A stretch of DNA of 64,000 nucleotides from a virus, in IMG/VR virus record IMGVR_UViG_3300021093_000064, positions 1 through 64,000 of that record; one strand, written 5' to 3'. The notes beneath the pieces are model-generated. The model worked only from the letters and a program-made list of their open reading frames with translations. It ran no database searches and was not told where the DNA came from. This document shows, piece by piece, positions 14,015 to 22,501 of the stretch (position 1 is the first letter of the stretch; each line of letters begins with the position of its first letter). Both the position numbers and the translations under genes were made by a program.

Positions 14015-14472
14015 TCCGTCACATTACTTCCAAGAACTCGTACAATCAAATCCAATGATCTTTGTTGTGGTCTCTGTCCCCATCCATACCATTTACCTTT
14101 CTTTCCATTATGATAAGGTGGAATTTTACCGACTGAATAGTATTGTTCAGCAGTTAAATCATAAATTTTCTTACCATCTTGTAACCACCAATGATACTCA
14201 TTACGATAATCAGTTCCAACCATTGGAACTAATAAATCAGTATCCATCAAGTAGAACAATGCTTGTGTAGATGGATAGCAATATCCATACATTGGATTTG
14301 TTTTATTTTCTGGACGATACCTAGGTGTCAAAAGATCTGGTGTGAGATTGCGTTTAATCAACCCCATCACCAGACTTAGGTTGTTTTCAGAGTATCGATA
14401 AGGTTCAAAGGATAATCTACGAGTCTCTATAATATCCTTTCTATTGTATCGATGACGTTCAACAGTTTTCAT
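13990..14472 (-). CDS. putative Cys-His-Asp triad protein (papain/transglutaminase-like), 160 aa
   Basis: From the ATG at 14472 the residues Cys65 (MYGYCYPSTQALFYLMD), His94 (NEYHWWLQDGKK) and Asp105 (IYDLTAEQY) occur in the order and spacing of papain-like or transglutaminase-like enzymes, with the Cys at the start of a helix and His and Asp on following strands. I recall this family from marine phages as hypothetical, so the enzymatic call is inference. A TTG start at 14499 is possible. It follows the HExxH gene in the same operon. Confidence 0.6.
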   Translation of the reverse strand: MKTVERHRYNRKDIIETRRLSFEPYRYSENNLSLVMGLIKRNLTPDLLTPRYRPENKTNPMYGYCYPSTQALFYLMDTDLLVPMVGTDYRNEYHWWLQDGKKIYDLTAEQYYSVGKIPPYHNGKKGKWYGWGQRPQQRSLDLIVRVLGSNVTDEQVAHTG

Positions 14473-14526
14473 AAGATTCTTAAAGAAATATTTAGCCAAC
14501 TTGTCTTCAAACCCAACAAAGGTATT

Positions 14527-14964
14527 CTAGAGGGATTGTTGGGTATCTGTCAAGTAGTTTAGATATTCCTCGTAGAGCACTTTTTCCATTATGAAAGATT
14601 GTTGTTCCCACGGTTGATCAGAATAGTCCAGATGAGAATGATCAATACCCCTCCAATGTCTCTTACCATACTTATCTCGAAGAGCACCCTTAACGTGCTG
14701 ATTAATGTGCCACAACTCGTGAAGTAATACAATTGTATAGTGTTCTAGTGACAATCGATTATGCATCTCGATCTCAAATGCCCGAGGTCTATGGTCACAA
14801 TCAGTCACACCAACCCATCCATAAACTCCATCACGCAACATTCCGCGATGATTGACAGAGACTTCCAATTTGTAACGCGGAAGTTCTTTTTGAATAAACC
14901 AATTTACAATTTTTTCACAGCGTTTCTTGCTGTAATTGTATCCACTAGTGTATAATGAAAGCAT
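14527..14964 (-). CDS. HExxH zinc metalloprotease-like protein, 145 aa
   Basis: HELWHINQH at residues 82-90 is an HExxH zinc site (His82, His86, catalytic Glu83). SDQPWEQQSF near 115-124 places Glu120 as a likely third ligand, a pattern seen in SprT-like and other small metalloproteases. The start at 14964 is fixed by a TGATG overlap with the stop of the small upstream membrane-protein gene. Possible roles include processing phage or host proteins. It shares an operon with the Cys-His-Asp protein. Confidence 0.7.
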   Translation of the reverse strand: MLSLYTSGYNYSKKRCEKIVNWFIQKELPRYKLEVSVNHRGMLRDGVYGWVGVTDCDHRPRAFEIEMHNRLSLEHYTIVLLHELWHINQHVKGALRDKYGKRHWRGIDHSHLDYSDQPWEQQSFIMEKVLYEEYLNYLTDTQQSL

Positions 14965-15068
14965 CAGAATACAAAGTTCAAAAGAGCTGCAGAAACTTTT
15001 GTTGTCCAGTGAATGAACCACACAAAGGAACCAACAAAAATCAGACGATCTAGACTTGAATACTTCAT
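14964..15068 (-). CDS. small membrane protein, 34 aa
   Basis: MKYSSLDRLIFVGSFVWFIH... is 34 residues with one hydrophobic segment (LIFVGSFVWFIHW) and a second hydrophobic end (SAALLNFVF). It is the first open frame after the promoter at 15091, and its TGA overlaps the next ATG, which supports translation. Function unknown. Confidence 0.5.
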   Translation of the reverse strand: MKYSSLDRLIFVGSFVWFIHWTTKVSAALLNFVF

Positions 15069-15090
15069 AGGTGTCTGTGGTTGCTCAGAC

Positions 15091-15146
15091 ACTATAAGAC
15101 CCCTCACAGGCGATTCTGGAGGGGTCTAGGACAGTTTTTAGACTGT
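15091..15146 (-). promoter_or_regulatory. hairpin, ACAGT/ACTGT repeat and TATAGT promoter
   Basis: A stem AGACCCCTC/GAGGGGTCT (15127-15097) is followed at once by the -10 TATAGT (15096-15091). The repeat ACAGTCTAAAAACTGT (15146-15131) contains the TAA stop of the upstream gene. There is no U-run after the hairpin, so termination is less certain than at the other boundaries. Confidence 0.6.
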
Positions 15147-15479
15147 CATATCGATTTTGTTTTCGTCGTAAACAAAGATACCATCATGAGGTAAATCAAT
15201 ATACCTGCGGTCATTGAAGTAAATTCTTTTTCCGGCAAATTGAACTCTTGCTTTTCTTGGTCCAAGAATTGAAATCAAATCCTGAATAATTTCTTCGTTT
15301 GCCTTATGAGCAATTTGATGAACAATCATGAAATGATACTTGTCAAAAAATTCTACAGCTCCATCTTCTCCTGCTGGTGGGCATGGATGCTCCACAGAAC
15401 AATAGCATCCTAGTTCATTATGCATTTCTAGACAGCAAGTATATGGTTTTGAAAATAGTTTACGTAGTAGTTTCTTCAT
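15138..15479 (-). CDS. unknown cysteine-containing protein, 113 aa
   Basis: MKKLLRKLFSKPYTCCLEMH... has a basic N-terminus, then a cluster of cysteines (TCCLE, GCYCSVEHPCPP, residues 14-34) that could bind metal or an Fe-S centre, then an alpha/beta region (RKARVQFAGKRIYFNDRRYIDLPHDG). It is the last gene before the boundary module and overlaps the tail-associated gene upstream by 20 nt. No family recognised. Confidence 0.6.
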   Translation of the reverse strand: MKKLLRKLFSKPYTCCLEMHNELGCYCSVEHPCPPAGEDGAVEFFDKYHFMIVHQIAHKANEEIIQDLISILGPRKARVQFAGKRIYFNDRRYIDLPHDGIFVYDENKIDMTV

Positions 15480-15927
15480 CGATATCTCTCACAATTAATA
15501 CTTGATTTACTTCATCCCATTCAAAAGTTTGTGTTATTGGACCTGGTTCTGGAATTGAATATTTATTCCATGTTTGAGTTTCTTCATTCCATAAGAAATA
15601 GAATCCTTCTTCAACTGGAATAGGAATGGGTGGTTCCCATCTTAGGGATTGTTCATTTAACACCCATGAAGGATTAGTTTCTGGTTTTGGTGATATAAAT
15701 GCATCTCTAGTTCTATCATAAGTATCTCCAATACAAGCAAACTTGCTTCTAAAATTATTATTATAAGAAGTTTGAACCCATTCAGTATCATACCCAAAAA
15801 GTTCTTTCAAAAATGCAATACCAAGAACTTCATTCTCTTGTCCATTTTCATCAATTAGTTCGTCGTCAGATACTGCAACTAATCTTTCAACTATATTATT
15901 GTTGATTATCTTTGCGAAATTTGCCAT
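15460..15927 (-). CDS. WEPP-family small virion-associated protein, 155 aa
   Basis: One of three full-length paralogues here (with 32962-33405 and 43572-43955). Shared blocks are MA.FA at the N-terminus, DENGQE, WVQTSYNNNFR (51-61), GDTYD, and SWVLNEQSLRWEPPIPIP near residues 87-104, then a W-rich tail. Each paralogue follows a glycine-rich adhesin-like gene in transcription order, so a dedicated fibre-assembly or tip-attachment role, as for T4 gp38 or lambda Tfa, is my inference. The C-terminal extension (PGPITQTFEWDEVNQVL) is unique to this copy. Confidence 0.7.
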   Translation of the reverse strand: MANFAKIINNNIVERLVAVSDDELIDENGQENEVLGIAFLKELFGYDTEWVQTSYNNNFRSKFACIGDTYDRTRDAFISPKPETNPSWVLNEQSLRWEPPIPIPVEEGFYFLWNEETQTWNKYSIPEPGPITQTFEWDEVNQVLIVRDIDEETTT

Positions 15928-15932
15928 TGTTT

Positions 15933-16946
15933 TTATGGGTATAAGTAACGAATACCAACTCTTCCTCTACCACCAGAACCTCCATCCATAGTAGTAAATC
16001 CACCCTGTCCTGGGTTGTTTGCTCCACCACCACCAGCACCGCCAGTATTTATTGTACCATTACCGGCAAGAGTTCTTGTGACTGGAACGCCTGGAAATGC
16101 AAACGAATATCTTCCTCCAGGACCACCACCACCAGGACCACCACCACCAGGCCCATAAGTTCCCGGTGGGTATGGGAAGTACACCATTGAACCTCCACCA
16201 CCACCGCCAGAATAAGTTCCTCCACCGACAGTCCATCCTACTGGTGAGCCAGGTCCTCCATTACCAGCAGTAGTTCCTGCAGCACCTCCAGTAGATCCAG
16301 AACCTCCGCCACCTCCACCACTTCTTACATTTGGGTTTGGAACTGATTGAGCTCCACCAGCGTTTCCTTGTCCAGGAGTTCCGGAACCTACACTACCACC
16401 AGGGGAAAATCCACCACCACCAGAACCACCAGGAGAACCACCAGCACCCCCACCAGTTGATGTAATTGTAGAGAATATTGATGGACTTCCATTTCCACTA
16501 GAACCACCACCAGGTCCTACTGTAATTGGATAGTTTGTTGCTGTGATTGGGAATCCAGTTCCAGTTCTAAATCCACCAGCACCTCCACCACCACCTGCAG
16601 CAACACCAGGAGCAGCTGCTCCACCACCACCGCCTGCAACCACAAAATACTCAACTGTATTACGAGTTGGTGGTGCTGAACTAACACTGAAAGTATCTGT
16701 TGTATCAAAAATATGATATCTATAGCCATCACCAGGAGTAGATGTTGTACCTCCTGTTGCAGTTAATCCAGCACTTTTACCTCTCAAATCATTCATTGAG
16801 ATTGTCGTTGCTGGTGTTGAAAAAGGAGAACCTGCTAAGTTTCTTACTCCACTATCATTTAATGAAATAGTGGATGTTGAAGGATTACTAAGTTCAGTGT
16901 TTACCTGGCTCATTGAAATTGAAGCAGGTGCTGATGGTAAAACCAT
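15933..16946 (-). CDS. glycine-rich adhesin-like protein, 337 aa
   Basis: N-terminus MVLPSAPASISMSQVNTEL and the following VRNLAG and ISMNDLRGKS blocks (to residue 56) match the 325-residue paralogue at 17335-18312, so this is probably an attachment domain. GDGYRYHIFDTTDTFSV then leads into VEYFVVAGGGGGG and a Gly-dominated region, ending GRGRVGIRYLYP. Such domains can pack as polyglycine helices at fibre tips, as in the Salmonella phage S16 gp38 adhesin. AAGGAGAAATAACAT precedes the ATG, and the WEPP gene follows 6 nt later. Confidence 0.75.
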   Translation of the reverse strand: MVLPSAPASISMSQVNTELSNPSTSTISLNDSGVRNLAGSPFSTPATTISMNDLRGKSAGLTATGGTTSTPGDGYRYHIFDTTDTFSVSSAPPTRNTVEYFVVAGGGGGAAAPGVAAGGGGGAGGFRTGTGFPITATNYPITVGPGGGSSGNGSPSIFSTITSTGGGAGGSPGGSGGGGFSPGGSVGSGTPGQGNAGGAQSVPNPNVRSGGGGGGSGSTGGAAGTTAGNGGPGSPVGWTVGGGTYSGGGGGGSMVYFPYPPGTYGPGGGGPGGGGPGGRYSFAFPGVPVTRTLAGNGTINTGGAGGGGANNPGQGGFTTMDGGSGGRGRVGIRYLYP

Positions 16947-16949
16947 ATG

Positions 16950-17288
16950 TTATTTCTCCTTCTTGTTCCAGGGAAAATCTTCTTCTTTGACCAACACTCG
17001 GTTCACTCTTGATTTATTAATTTCAATCTCGATTTGATTATTTATTTGCTCTTCATTTACTACAGATTTAATCCAATTAATTATGTCCTGCTTTTTTAGA
17101 TCAGAATATGGAATAAAAGAATTTGGTTTAAGTTGTTCTTCGGTAAATTCTGTTTTTCTTTTTACCGAGCCTTTATGATAGTCTATTGAATCAACACCAA
17201 TTTTTTCCCAGAGAACTTCAACAACTACGTCATCAATTGAATTTCTAGTTTCTTTTGTTAAAGAATGTATTCTCCAAGTATATTTCAT
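16950..17288 (-). CDS. small protein paired with glycine-rich adhesin, 112 aa (copy 1)
   Basis: MKYTWRIHSLTKETRNSIDD... is a paralogue of 18316-18654: both 112 residues, sharing YTW.IHSLTK, EVLWEK-type and FPWN endings. An N-terminal beta sheet and a C-terminal helix (EEQINNQIEIEINKSR) are predicted. It directly follows the glycine-rich gene at 17335-18312, and the family may be a fibre-specific chaperone. No Shine-Dalgarno is present; the late-type element at 17301 lies 12 nt before the ATG. Confidence 0.65.
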   Translation of the reverse strand: MKYTWRIHSLTKETRNSIDDVVVEVLWEKIGVDSIDYHKGSVKRKTEFTEEQLKPNSFIPYSDLKKQDIINWIKSVVNEEQINNQIEIEINKSRVNRVLVKEEDFPWNKKEK

Positions 17289-17300
17289 AATGTTTTTAGG

Positions 17301-17307
17301 TATTTAT
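17301..17307 (-). promoter_or_regulatory. late-promoter-like ATAAATA
   Basis: ATAAATACCTAAAAA on the minus strand, 12 nt upstream of the ATG at 17288. It matches the T4 late consensus TATAAATA at seven of eight positions. Confidence 0.6.
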
Positions 17308-17334
17308 GTTTTTTAATGAAATATATAATATTTT

Positions 17335-18312
17335 TTAAGAACCAATAAGAACAAATAGTCCCGAAGTACCGGGATTTCCAGAAGTTCCTCTGTATGGCGA
17401 TGTAGGATTTCCTGCAGTTGTTCCGGTTCCACCAGTTGTCGAGCCTCCAGTAACACTTGGATGAATATATCCAGAACCTCCACCGCCGGCACGTCCAGAT
17501 TGACCTGCAGTACCATTTCCCCCCTTGTTGCCGCCGCCACCACCATTAAATCCTCCTCCTCCGCCGCCTCCAGAACCTTGATTAATACCTCTAGTTACAC
17601 CAGTTCCTCCGGTAAACGAACCTGGTATTGATTGTCCACCCCCACCACCACCACTTCCAGGCGCAGATTGTCCCGAAGTTCCTCCTCCAGCACCGCCGAT
17701 ATGTGTTGGTGGTTGGTTACCGGCATCAGTTCCGTTTCCACCCCCACCACCACCTGCCATTATTCTTGCATTTGGTTGTGAAATTGAAGATACAAATAAT
17801 CCCGTATATCCACCACCAGCACCACCAAAGGCATCTGGACCTCCACCGGGACCACCAGAACCAAATGGTGATGCAAATTGAGTTTGTGCAGCACTTCCTC
17901 CAACAACAAATACATAATTTGTTCCTGGAGATAAAGTTAAAGTTCCTGAAGATGATCCTCCAGCTCCACCACCACCAGACACATTATCATTACCTCTAGA
18001 TCCACCAGCTCCCCACATAATAAATGGGGCACTAAATGGAGCATTAACTGTCATAACGTATTGCCCAGCAGTGCTGACACTAAATCCACTAGATTTAGGT
18101 ACAGTAGTTACATTTCCTTGGTTTGCTGTTGGATAGTACGATATTTGTACAGCACTCTTACCTCTCAAGTTATCCATTGAGATAGTACCACTAGGAACAC
18201 CCGCCAGTGCTCTTACGTTTGCTTGATTAAGCGAGATAGTAGTTGCTGATGGACTGATGCCAAGTTCTGTATTGACTTGGCTCATTGAAATAGTACCTGT
18301 TGGAAGTACCAT
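17335..18312 (-). CDS. glycine-rich adhesin-like protein, 325 aa
   Basis: MVLPTGTISMSQVNTELGIS... carries the same N-terminal attachment domain as 15933-16946, with two ISM..(V)N and RGKS blocks. A beta region (to about residue 95) leads into FIMWGAGGSRGNDNVSG and about 200 residues dominated by glycine with spaced aromatics and hydrophobics (GGYTGLFV, ARIMAGGGGGGNG). The end is TSGLFVLIGS. GAGGAATAATAG precedes the ATG. It is presumed to be a receptor-contacting tip. Confidence 0.75.
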   Translation of the reverse strand: MVLPTGTISMSQVNTELGISPSATTISLNQANVRALAGVPSGTISMDNLRGKSAVQISYYPTANQGNVTTVPKSSGFSVSTAGQYVMTVNAPFSAPFIMWGAGGSRGNDNVSGGGGAGGSSSGTLTLSPGTNYVFVVGGSAAQTQFASPFGSGGPGGGPDAFGGAGGGYTGLFVSSISQPNARIMAGGGGGGNGTDAGNQPPTHIGGAGGGTSGQSAPGSGGGGGGQSIPGSFTGGTGVTRGINQGSGGGGGGGFNGGGGGNKGGNGTAGQSGRAGGGGSGYIHPSVTGGSTTGGTGTTAGNPTSPYRGTSGNPGTSGLFVLIGS

Positions 18313-18315
18313 CTA

Positions 18316-18654
18316 TTATTCCTCCACTACATTCCAAGGAAACTCGCCATCATTTATTTGAATCCAATTAGACTTTGCTTTCTCTATTTCTGCTTCAATA
18401 CCTTGATTTACTGAATCTTCATTAATAAAATCTTTCACCCAATTAATCAGAATTTCTTCCGTTAATTGCTCATAAGGTACAAAAGAGCTCTCATCAATAT
18501 CTTCGATATTAAAGTTTGCTGCTGCCTTTACGGAACCAGTATAACCATCCTCATCAATACCAAATTTTTCCCATACAACCGTGAATACTACACTATCAAT
18601 AGTATTTATAGTTCTCTTTGTAAGCGAATGTATTTTCCAAGTATAGTTTATCAT
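18316..18654 (-). CDS. small protein after S74 fibre, 112 aa (copy 2)
   Basis: MINYTWKIHSLTKRTINTID... is the paralogue of 16950-17288. Its start overlaps the stop of the 1185-residue S74 fibre by ATGA, so it is translationally coupled to that fibre. Acidic C-terminal half, ending GEFPWNVVEE. The coupling supports a role in folding or assembly of the adjacent fibre; no direct evidence. Confidence 0.65.
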   Translation of the reverse strand: MINYTWKIHSLTKRTINTIDSVVFTVVWEKFGIDEDGYTGSVKAAANFNIEDIDESSFVPYEQLTEEILINWVKDFINEDSVNQGIEAEIEKAKSNWIQINDGEFPWNVVEE

Positions 18655-21600
18655 TTTTTCAAGTTATTAATTTCTTCTTTAAGTGTATTTATTTGCTCTT
18701 GCTGCTCTTTGATTGCTTCAACAAGAAGTGGAACTAATCTTTCATATTGAATGGTTAAATAATTTTCTCCTGATTTTGATGTTTTCTTTTCATCTGTAAA
18801 ATCAATATCAAATGGTGCTGGTGCAACTGCTTGAGGAAGAACTTCTTGAACTTCTTGTGCAATCAAACCAATGTCATTTGTTTCGTGTTTTGGAGTGAAT
18901 CCTAGTTCTTTTGATTTCTCATTCCAATCAAAAGTATATCCATTCAGTTTCTGTATTTTATCTAATGGAGTTTCAATATGTTTGAAGTTTTCTTTTAATC
19001 TACGGTCTGATGAATATGCAGTGATGTTTGATGTTGCTGTAATTGCACCAGTAACATTAGTATCAATTTGTGGATTAAAAGATGCTCCAGAAGGAGAATA
19101 ATACCAAACACCTCTCCCATTGGTGCCATCATACATACCTTGATTTCCGCCAGCAGCAACTGTTTGTCCATAAAAATAGACATTAGTTGTTCCATTATTA
19201 AAAATTATAACTCTTTCTGCTGCTGTTGTGTTGAATGATAAATTTGCAGTAAAAGTTTGAGCAGCACTCCAAGTATTAGAACCATTCATAAGAGGAATAG
19301 TTGCGCCTGATGTTCCCACATTATACCCATCAAGCAAGTCAGCATTTAAGTTGCTTACTACAGTCGTTGAAGAAACTGTAAGTGGTGCAGTTCCTGTTGC
19401 TACTGTAGAAATTAATTGTGATGATGCTCTTATGGAACCTGATACATCTAGTTTTTGTCCTGGATTTGTTAATCCAACTCCAAGATTACCAGAAACATAA
19501 GCACCACCAGTTACTTGAAGTGGTTGTGATGCTGTTCCTGTAGCACTTGTAGAACCGACTAAGAGATTGCCACCAGTAACTTGAACACCAGAACGAGCTG
19601 TTACAATACCAATAGAATCAACATTGGTTACGTCTTCATAAGTTAAGGTTCCTGCAATAGAAACATTTCCAGTAAATGTTGCTGCAGTACCAGTAATATT
19701 TCCATTAAATGTTGTTGCAGATATAACACCAGTAGAAGGATTGAACGATAACTTAGTAGTCGAAACTTTCGATGCTGTAATTGTTCCTGAAGTTTGTGCA
19801 GTTAATACTGGATACAAAGTTTGATTAGTGCTTGTGTCATCAACAACTGTAGAACCTGCTCCAGTTAATCCAGAGCCATCACCAACAAAACTTGTTGCAG
19901 TGATAACACCAGTTGCAACAATACCATTAGTTATGGTAAGTCCAGTGCCAACATTAATTTTATTGTTGATACCATCAATCGTAACTGATGAAGAACCAAC
20001 AGTTAGAATACCAGTAACTCTTGCGTCACCATTAACAATAAGAGCAGTAGAGCCAACTCCAACCTGAACATAATTCCCAAGAGTGGTAATACCAGTGACT
20101 TTTAGATTTCCATTAATTACCAAGTCATCTGTAGATAGACTAACAGCCTTATATCCAACAACTTCTACAACATCTCCATTTTGTGCAGCACTTGTAAGAC
20201 CAACTGTTGTACCGTTAGTTGCAGTATAGTCATCACCAGAAACTAGACGAGCACCATTTAAATAAACATCAACATATCCAATTGTATATCCATTGGTTAA
20301 TGTAAAGTTTGTTTGAACTCCAGTGACATTATAAGATTGTGCATTTCTCGATAGTGGAGCAGTATTCAGTGCTGTAATGAAGTAATCAGTTTCAGTATTT
20401 GGAGCACTTGCAAATCTAATCGTTGAAGAACTAACTGTATATGCAGTTGTGGGTTCTTGAATAACACCACCAAGAGAAACTAAAAGTTGTTGTTCATTCA
20501 GTGGGAAGTAATTATTACCATTGTACTGCATCGTAAATGCAGTTGTAATTCCATTAAATGATGGAGTCAGAGTAATAATATAATTATCCGCTGATGTTAG
20601 AGCAGAAACTCCAGCACCTGCACCACCCGTTGATATAATTGTTACATTACCTGTGGATTGGTCAATTGAAATACCAGAACCAGCAGTAATGGAAGTAACA
20701 ATACCTGTCAGATTAGTCCCAGAACCAGAGAATGAGGTTGCCGTGACAATACCAGAAACTTTTACGTTACCAGTAACATCTAGTTTTGATGTTGGATTTG
20801 TAGTTCCAATGCCAACATTAGAGAGTGTATGAATACCAGCAGAATTTTGTACAAAAAATCCTTCACCACTTCCACCACCACCAGTTGCAGTGATGGTTAC
20901 ATTACCTGTAGATTGGTTGATTGAAATACCAGTTCCGGCAGTTAATGAAGTTACAATGCCTGTTAATTGGGAACCAGATCCAGAGAATGAAGATGCTGTG
21001 ACGACACCAGAAACATTAGCACCAGATGAAGTGATAATGCCACTAAAATTACCTGATGTTGCAGTGAGCACACCAACAGAAATACCATTTGTGGTGCTAT
21101 TGCCTCTACCTGTTACTGAGTTTAAAGTATCAGTTTCTGAATATGATGTTAAATATGTGCTTGTATCAACTGAACCATCAGCCTTTAAAAACTGACTTGA
21201 AGTTCCACCAGATTTAACAAAAGAAGTAGCCGTGACAACACCAACAACTATATTAGGTGTTCCTGTTAATCCTTGTGCAACAGTTGCAATACCAGCAGTT
21301 GATGCAAAACTTACATTAATATCATAAGTTCCAGATAATCTTGCAGAATTAATGGTCCCTGTAGTGATATTTGCAGCATCTGCAAGATTAGTCGCAGTGG
21401 TTGCAGTTCCTGTAACGTTACCAGTGAGAGCACCAACAAATGTAGTTGCAGTAACAACACCTGTTGCATTAATTCCACTACGAGCAGTGATTTGGTAGGG
21501 AGTGTCAATAAAATTAGCAGCGTTGGATACTGCATTACCCATACCAGCATGATTAGAGCACTGATAATGTAGAACAATCGGTGTGGTATCTACAATAGTG

Positions 21601-22208
21601 ATTTCAGTATATGCACCAGCACTACCAGCAGTTCCGTTTGTTGTTACATTAGTAGTGTATTGAGTTGTTCTATTTGCTTCCAGGTAAAAACGAAGTGGAT
21701 GAGAACTATTACTACCGTCTGCTTGATCAAAGCGATAGGTTTTTCCTGGAAGTAATGTTATAAAGGGAGATTCTGCCCCGTCAATAAAGTATCCTTGAGA
21801 AGATCCAGATCCAAAGTAACGATGATTCGCTGTTTTATTTGCGACTGTGACCGTAAAAGTTTTTGTAGCAGAACTTGCCGTTCCTAAAAGTGTTTGATAT
21901 CCATTAAAACTAGATGCAGTTACAACTCCACTAAAATGTCCATCACCGACAACAGAAAGTTTTGATGTTGGAATTGTGGAACCAACACCTACATTTCCAG
22001 CAGTAAAGTTAATATCATAAGAATCCGTTCCCGTCCCTACGTTCCAAGGGTTAACGGTAAAAACTGTAGTTCCTATACCAACGTTTTTAGAGGCAAATAC
22101 CTTTCCGTCATATGTGTTTAAAGCTATTTCCCCAAGAGGAACTTGCGTCTCATTGGGAATTTTGCCAGGTACAGATGACCTTTTAAACCGTACTTTTGGA
22201 TCAGACAT
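18651..22208 (-). CDS. long tail fibre with C-terminal S74 chaperone domain, 1185 aa
   Basis: N-terminal 30 residues (VRFKRSSVPGKIPN, GEIALNTYDGKVF) form an attachment head seen in other phage fibres. Residues 111-228 are an inserted module with His170, Cys217, His220 and Met223 (YQCSNHAGMG), resembling a cupredoxin copper site. The shaft is made of repeats such as VGIGTTNPTSKLDV and ATSFSG. The last 120 residues are an S74 intramolecular chaperone (SDRRLKEN, GLIAQEVQEVLP), with the Ser and Lys that drive self-cleavage in endosialidases, ending in a coiled coil. GATGAGG precedes the ATG. Confidence 0.85.
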   Translation of the reverse strand: MSDPKVRFKRSSVPGKIPNETQVPLGEIALNTYDGKVFASKNVGIGTTVFTVNPWNVGTGTDSYDINFTAGNVGVGSTIPTSKLSVVGDGHFSGVVTASSFNGYQTLLGTASSATKTFTVTVANKTANHRYFGSGSSQGYFIDGAESPFITLLPGKTYRFDQADGSNSSHPLRFYLEANRTTQYTTNVTTNGTAGSAGAYTEITIVDTTPIVLHYQCSNHAGMGNAVSNAANFIDTPYQITARSGINATGVVTATTFVGALTGNVTGTATTATNLADAANITTGTINSARLSGTYDINVSFASTAGIATVAQGLTGTPNIVVGVVTATSFVKSGGTSSQFLKADGSVDTSTYLTSYSETDTLNSVTGRGNSTTNGISVGVLTATSGNFSGIITSSGANVSGVVTASSFSGSGSQLTGIVTSLTAGTGISINQSTGNVTITATGGGGSGEGFFVQNSAGIHTLSNVGIGTTNPTSKLDVTGNVKVSGIVTATSFSGSGTNLTGIVTSITAGSGISIDQSTGNVTIISTGGAGAGVSALTSADNYIITLTPSFNGITTAFTMQYNGNNYFPLNEQQLLVSLGGVIQEPTTAYTVSSSTIRFASAPNTETDYFITALNTAPLSRNAQSYNVTGVQTNFTLTNGYTIGYVDVYLNGARLVSGDDYTATNGTTVGLTSAAQNGDVVEVVGYKAVSLSTDDLVINGNLKVTGITTLGNYVQVGVGSTALIVNGDARVTGILTVGSSSVTIDGINNKINVGTGLTITNGIVATGVITATSFVGDGSGLTGAGSTVVDDTSTNQTLYPVLTAQTSGTITASKVSTTKLSFNPSTGVISATTFNGNITGTAATFTGNVSIAGTLTYEDVTNVDSIGIVTARSGVQVTGGNLLVGSTSATGTASQPLQVTGGAYVSGNLGVGLTNPGQKLDVSGSIRASSQLISTVATGTAPLTVSSTTVVSNLNADLLDGYNVGTSGATIPLMNGSNTWSAAQTFTANLSFNTTAAERVIIFNNGTTNVYFYGQTVAAGGNQGMYDGTNGRGVWYYSPSGASFNPQIDTNVTGAITATSNITAYSSDRRLKENFKHIETPLDKIQKLNGYTFDWNEKSKELGFTPKHETNDIGLIAQEVQEVLPQAVAPAPFDIDFTDEKKTSKSGENYLTIQYERLVPLLVEAIKEQQEQINTLKEEINNLKK

Positions 22209-22259
22209 TCAACCTCATCTTTGGTATATACCGTAGAACTCTTATATAAGAGTTTTTAT

Positions 22260-22266
22260 TATTTAT
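22260..22266 (-). promoter_or_regulatory. late-promoter-like ATAAATA
   Basis: ATAAATA lies about 50 nt upstream of the S74 fibre ATG and includes the TAA of the coiled-coil gene. The fibre also has a Shine-Dalgarno (GAGG). Confidence 0.5.
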
Positions 22267-22454
22267 TGGAAATCTTCTTCAGGTTTTTCAGGTCTTTTAG
22301 ATTTTGTCTTTAATTTTTCCAATTCATCACTTAAAGATTTTACAGTTGAACTTAATTTTTCAACCTGTGTTTCTAGTACAATATTTGTATTGTATAGTTC
22401 AAATGCTTTCTGTTGATATTTTGCAAGAACAGATTTCAAATCGTCTTCAGACAT
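22263..22454 (-). CDS. coiled-coil small protein, 63 aa
   Basis: MSEDDLKSVLAKYQQKAFEL... forms one long heptad helix from residue 4 to about 50, ending in a charged tail (SKRPEKPEEDF). It lies between two large fibre genes. The ATG follows immediately after the T-run of an intrinsic-terminator hairpin, with no accessible Shine-Dalgarno, so expression may be controlled unusually. I recall similar short coiled-coil proteins next to cyanophage fibre genes. Confidence 0.65.
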   Translation of the reverse strand: MSEDDLKSVLAKYQQKAFELYNTNIVLETQVEKLSSTVKSLSDELEKLKTKSKRPEKPEEDFQ

Positions 22455-22480
22455 AAAAAAAGGAGGAGATAACTCCTCCT
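22455..22480 (-). terminator. intrinsic terminator abutting a start codon
   Basis: Perfect 8-bp stem AGGAGGAG/CTCCTCCT (22480-22461) with loop TTAT, followed by TTTTTTT and then directly ATG. It terminates the 778-residue fibre gene. A TAAATA at 22485-22480 on the upstream side could start late transcripts within the stem. Confidence 0.8.
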
Positions 22481-22501
22481 ATTTAGAAATTAATACGAAA
22501 C

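Noticed and set aside
14964-15021. N-terminal extension of the HExxH protein from a GTG at 15021
   Set aside because: The extension has no ribosome binding site and overlaps a 34-codon gene whose stop is joined to the ATG at 14964 as TGATG.
15950-17990. Dense CCA/CCT repeats resembling a microsatellite or CRISPR-like array
   Set aside because: They are irregular, in frame, and simply encode the glycine-rich domains; there are no fixed-length repeats and spacers.
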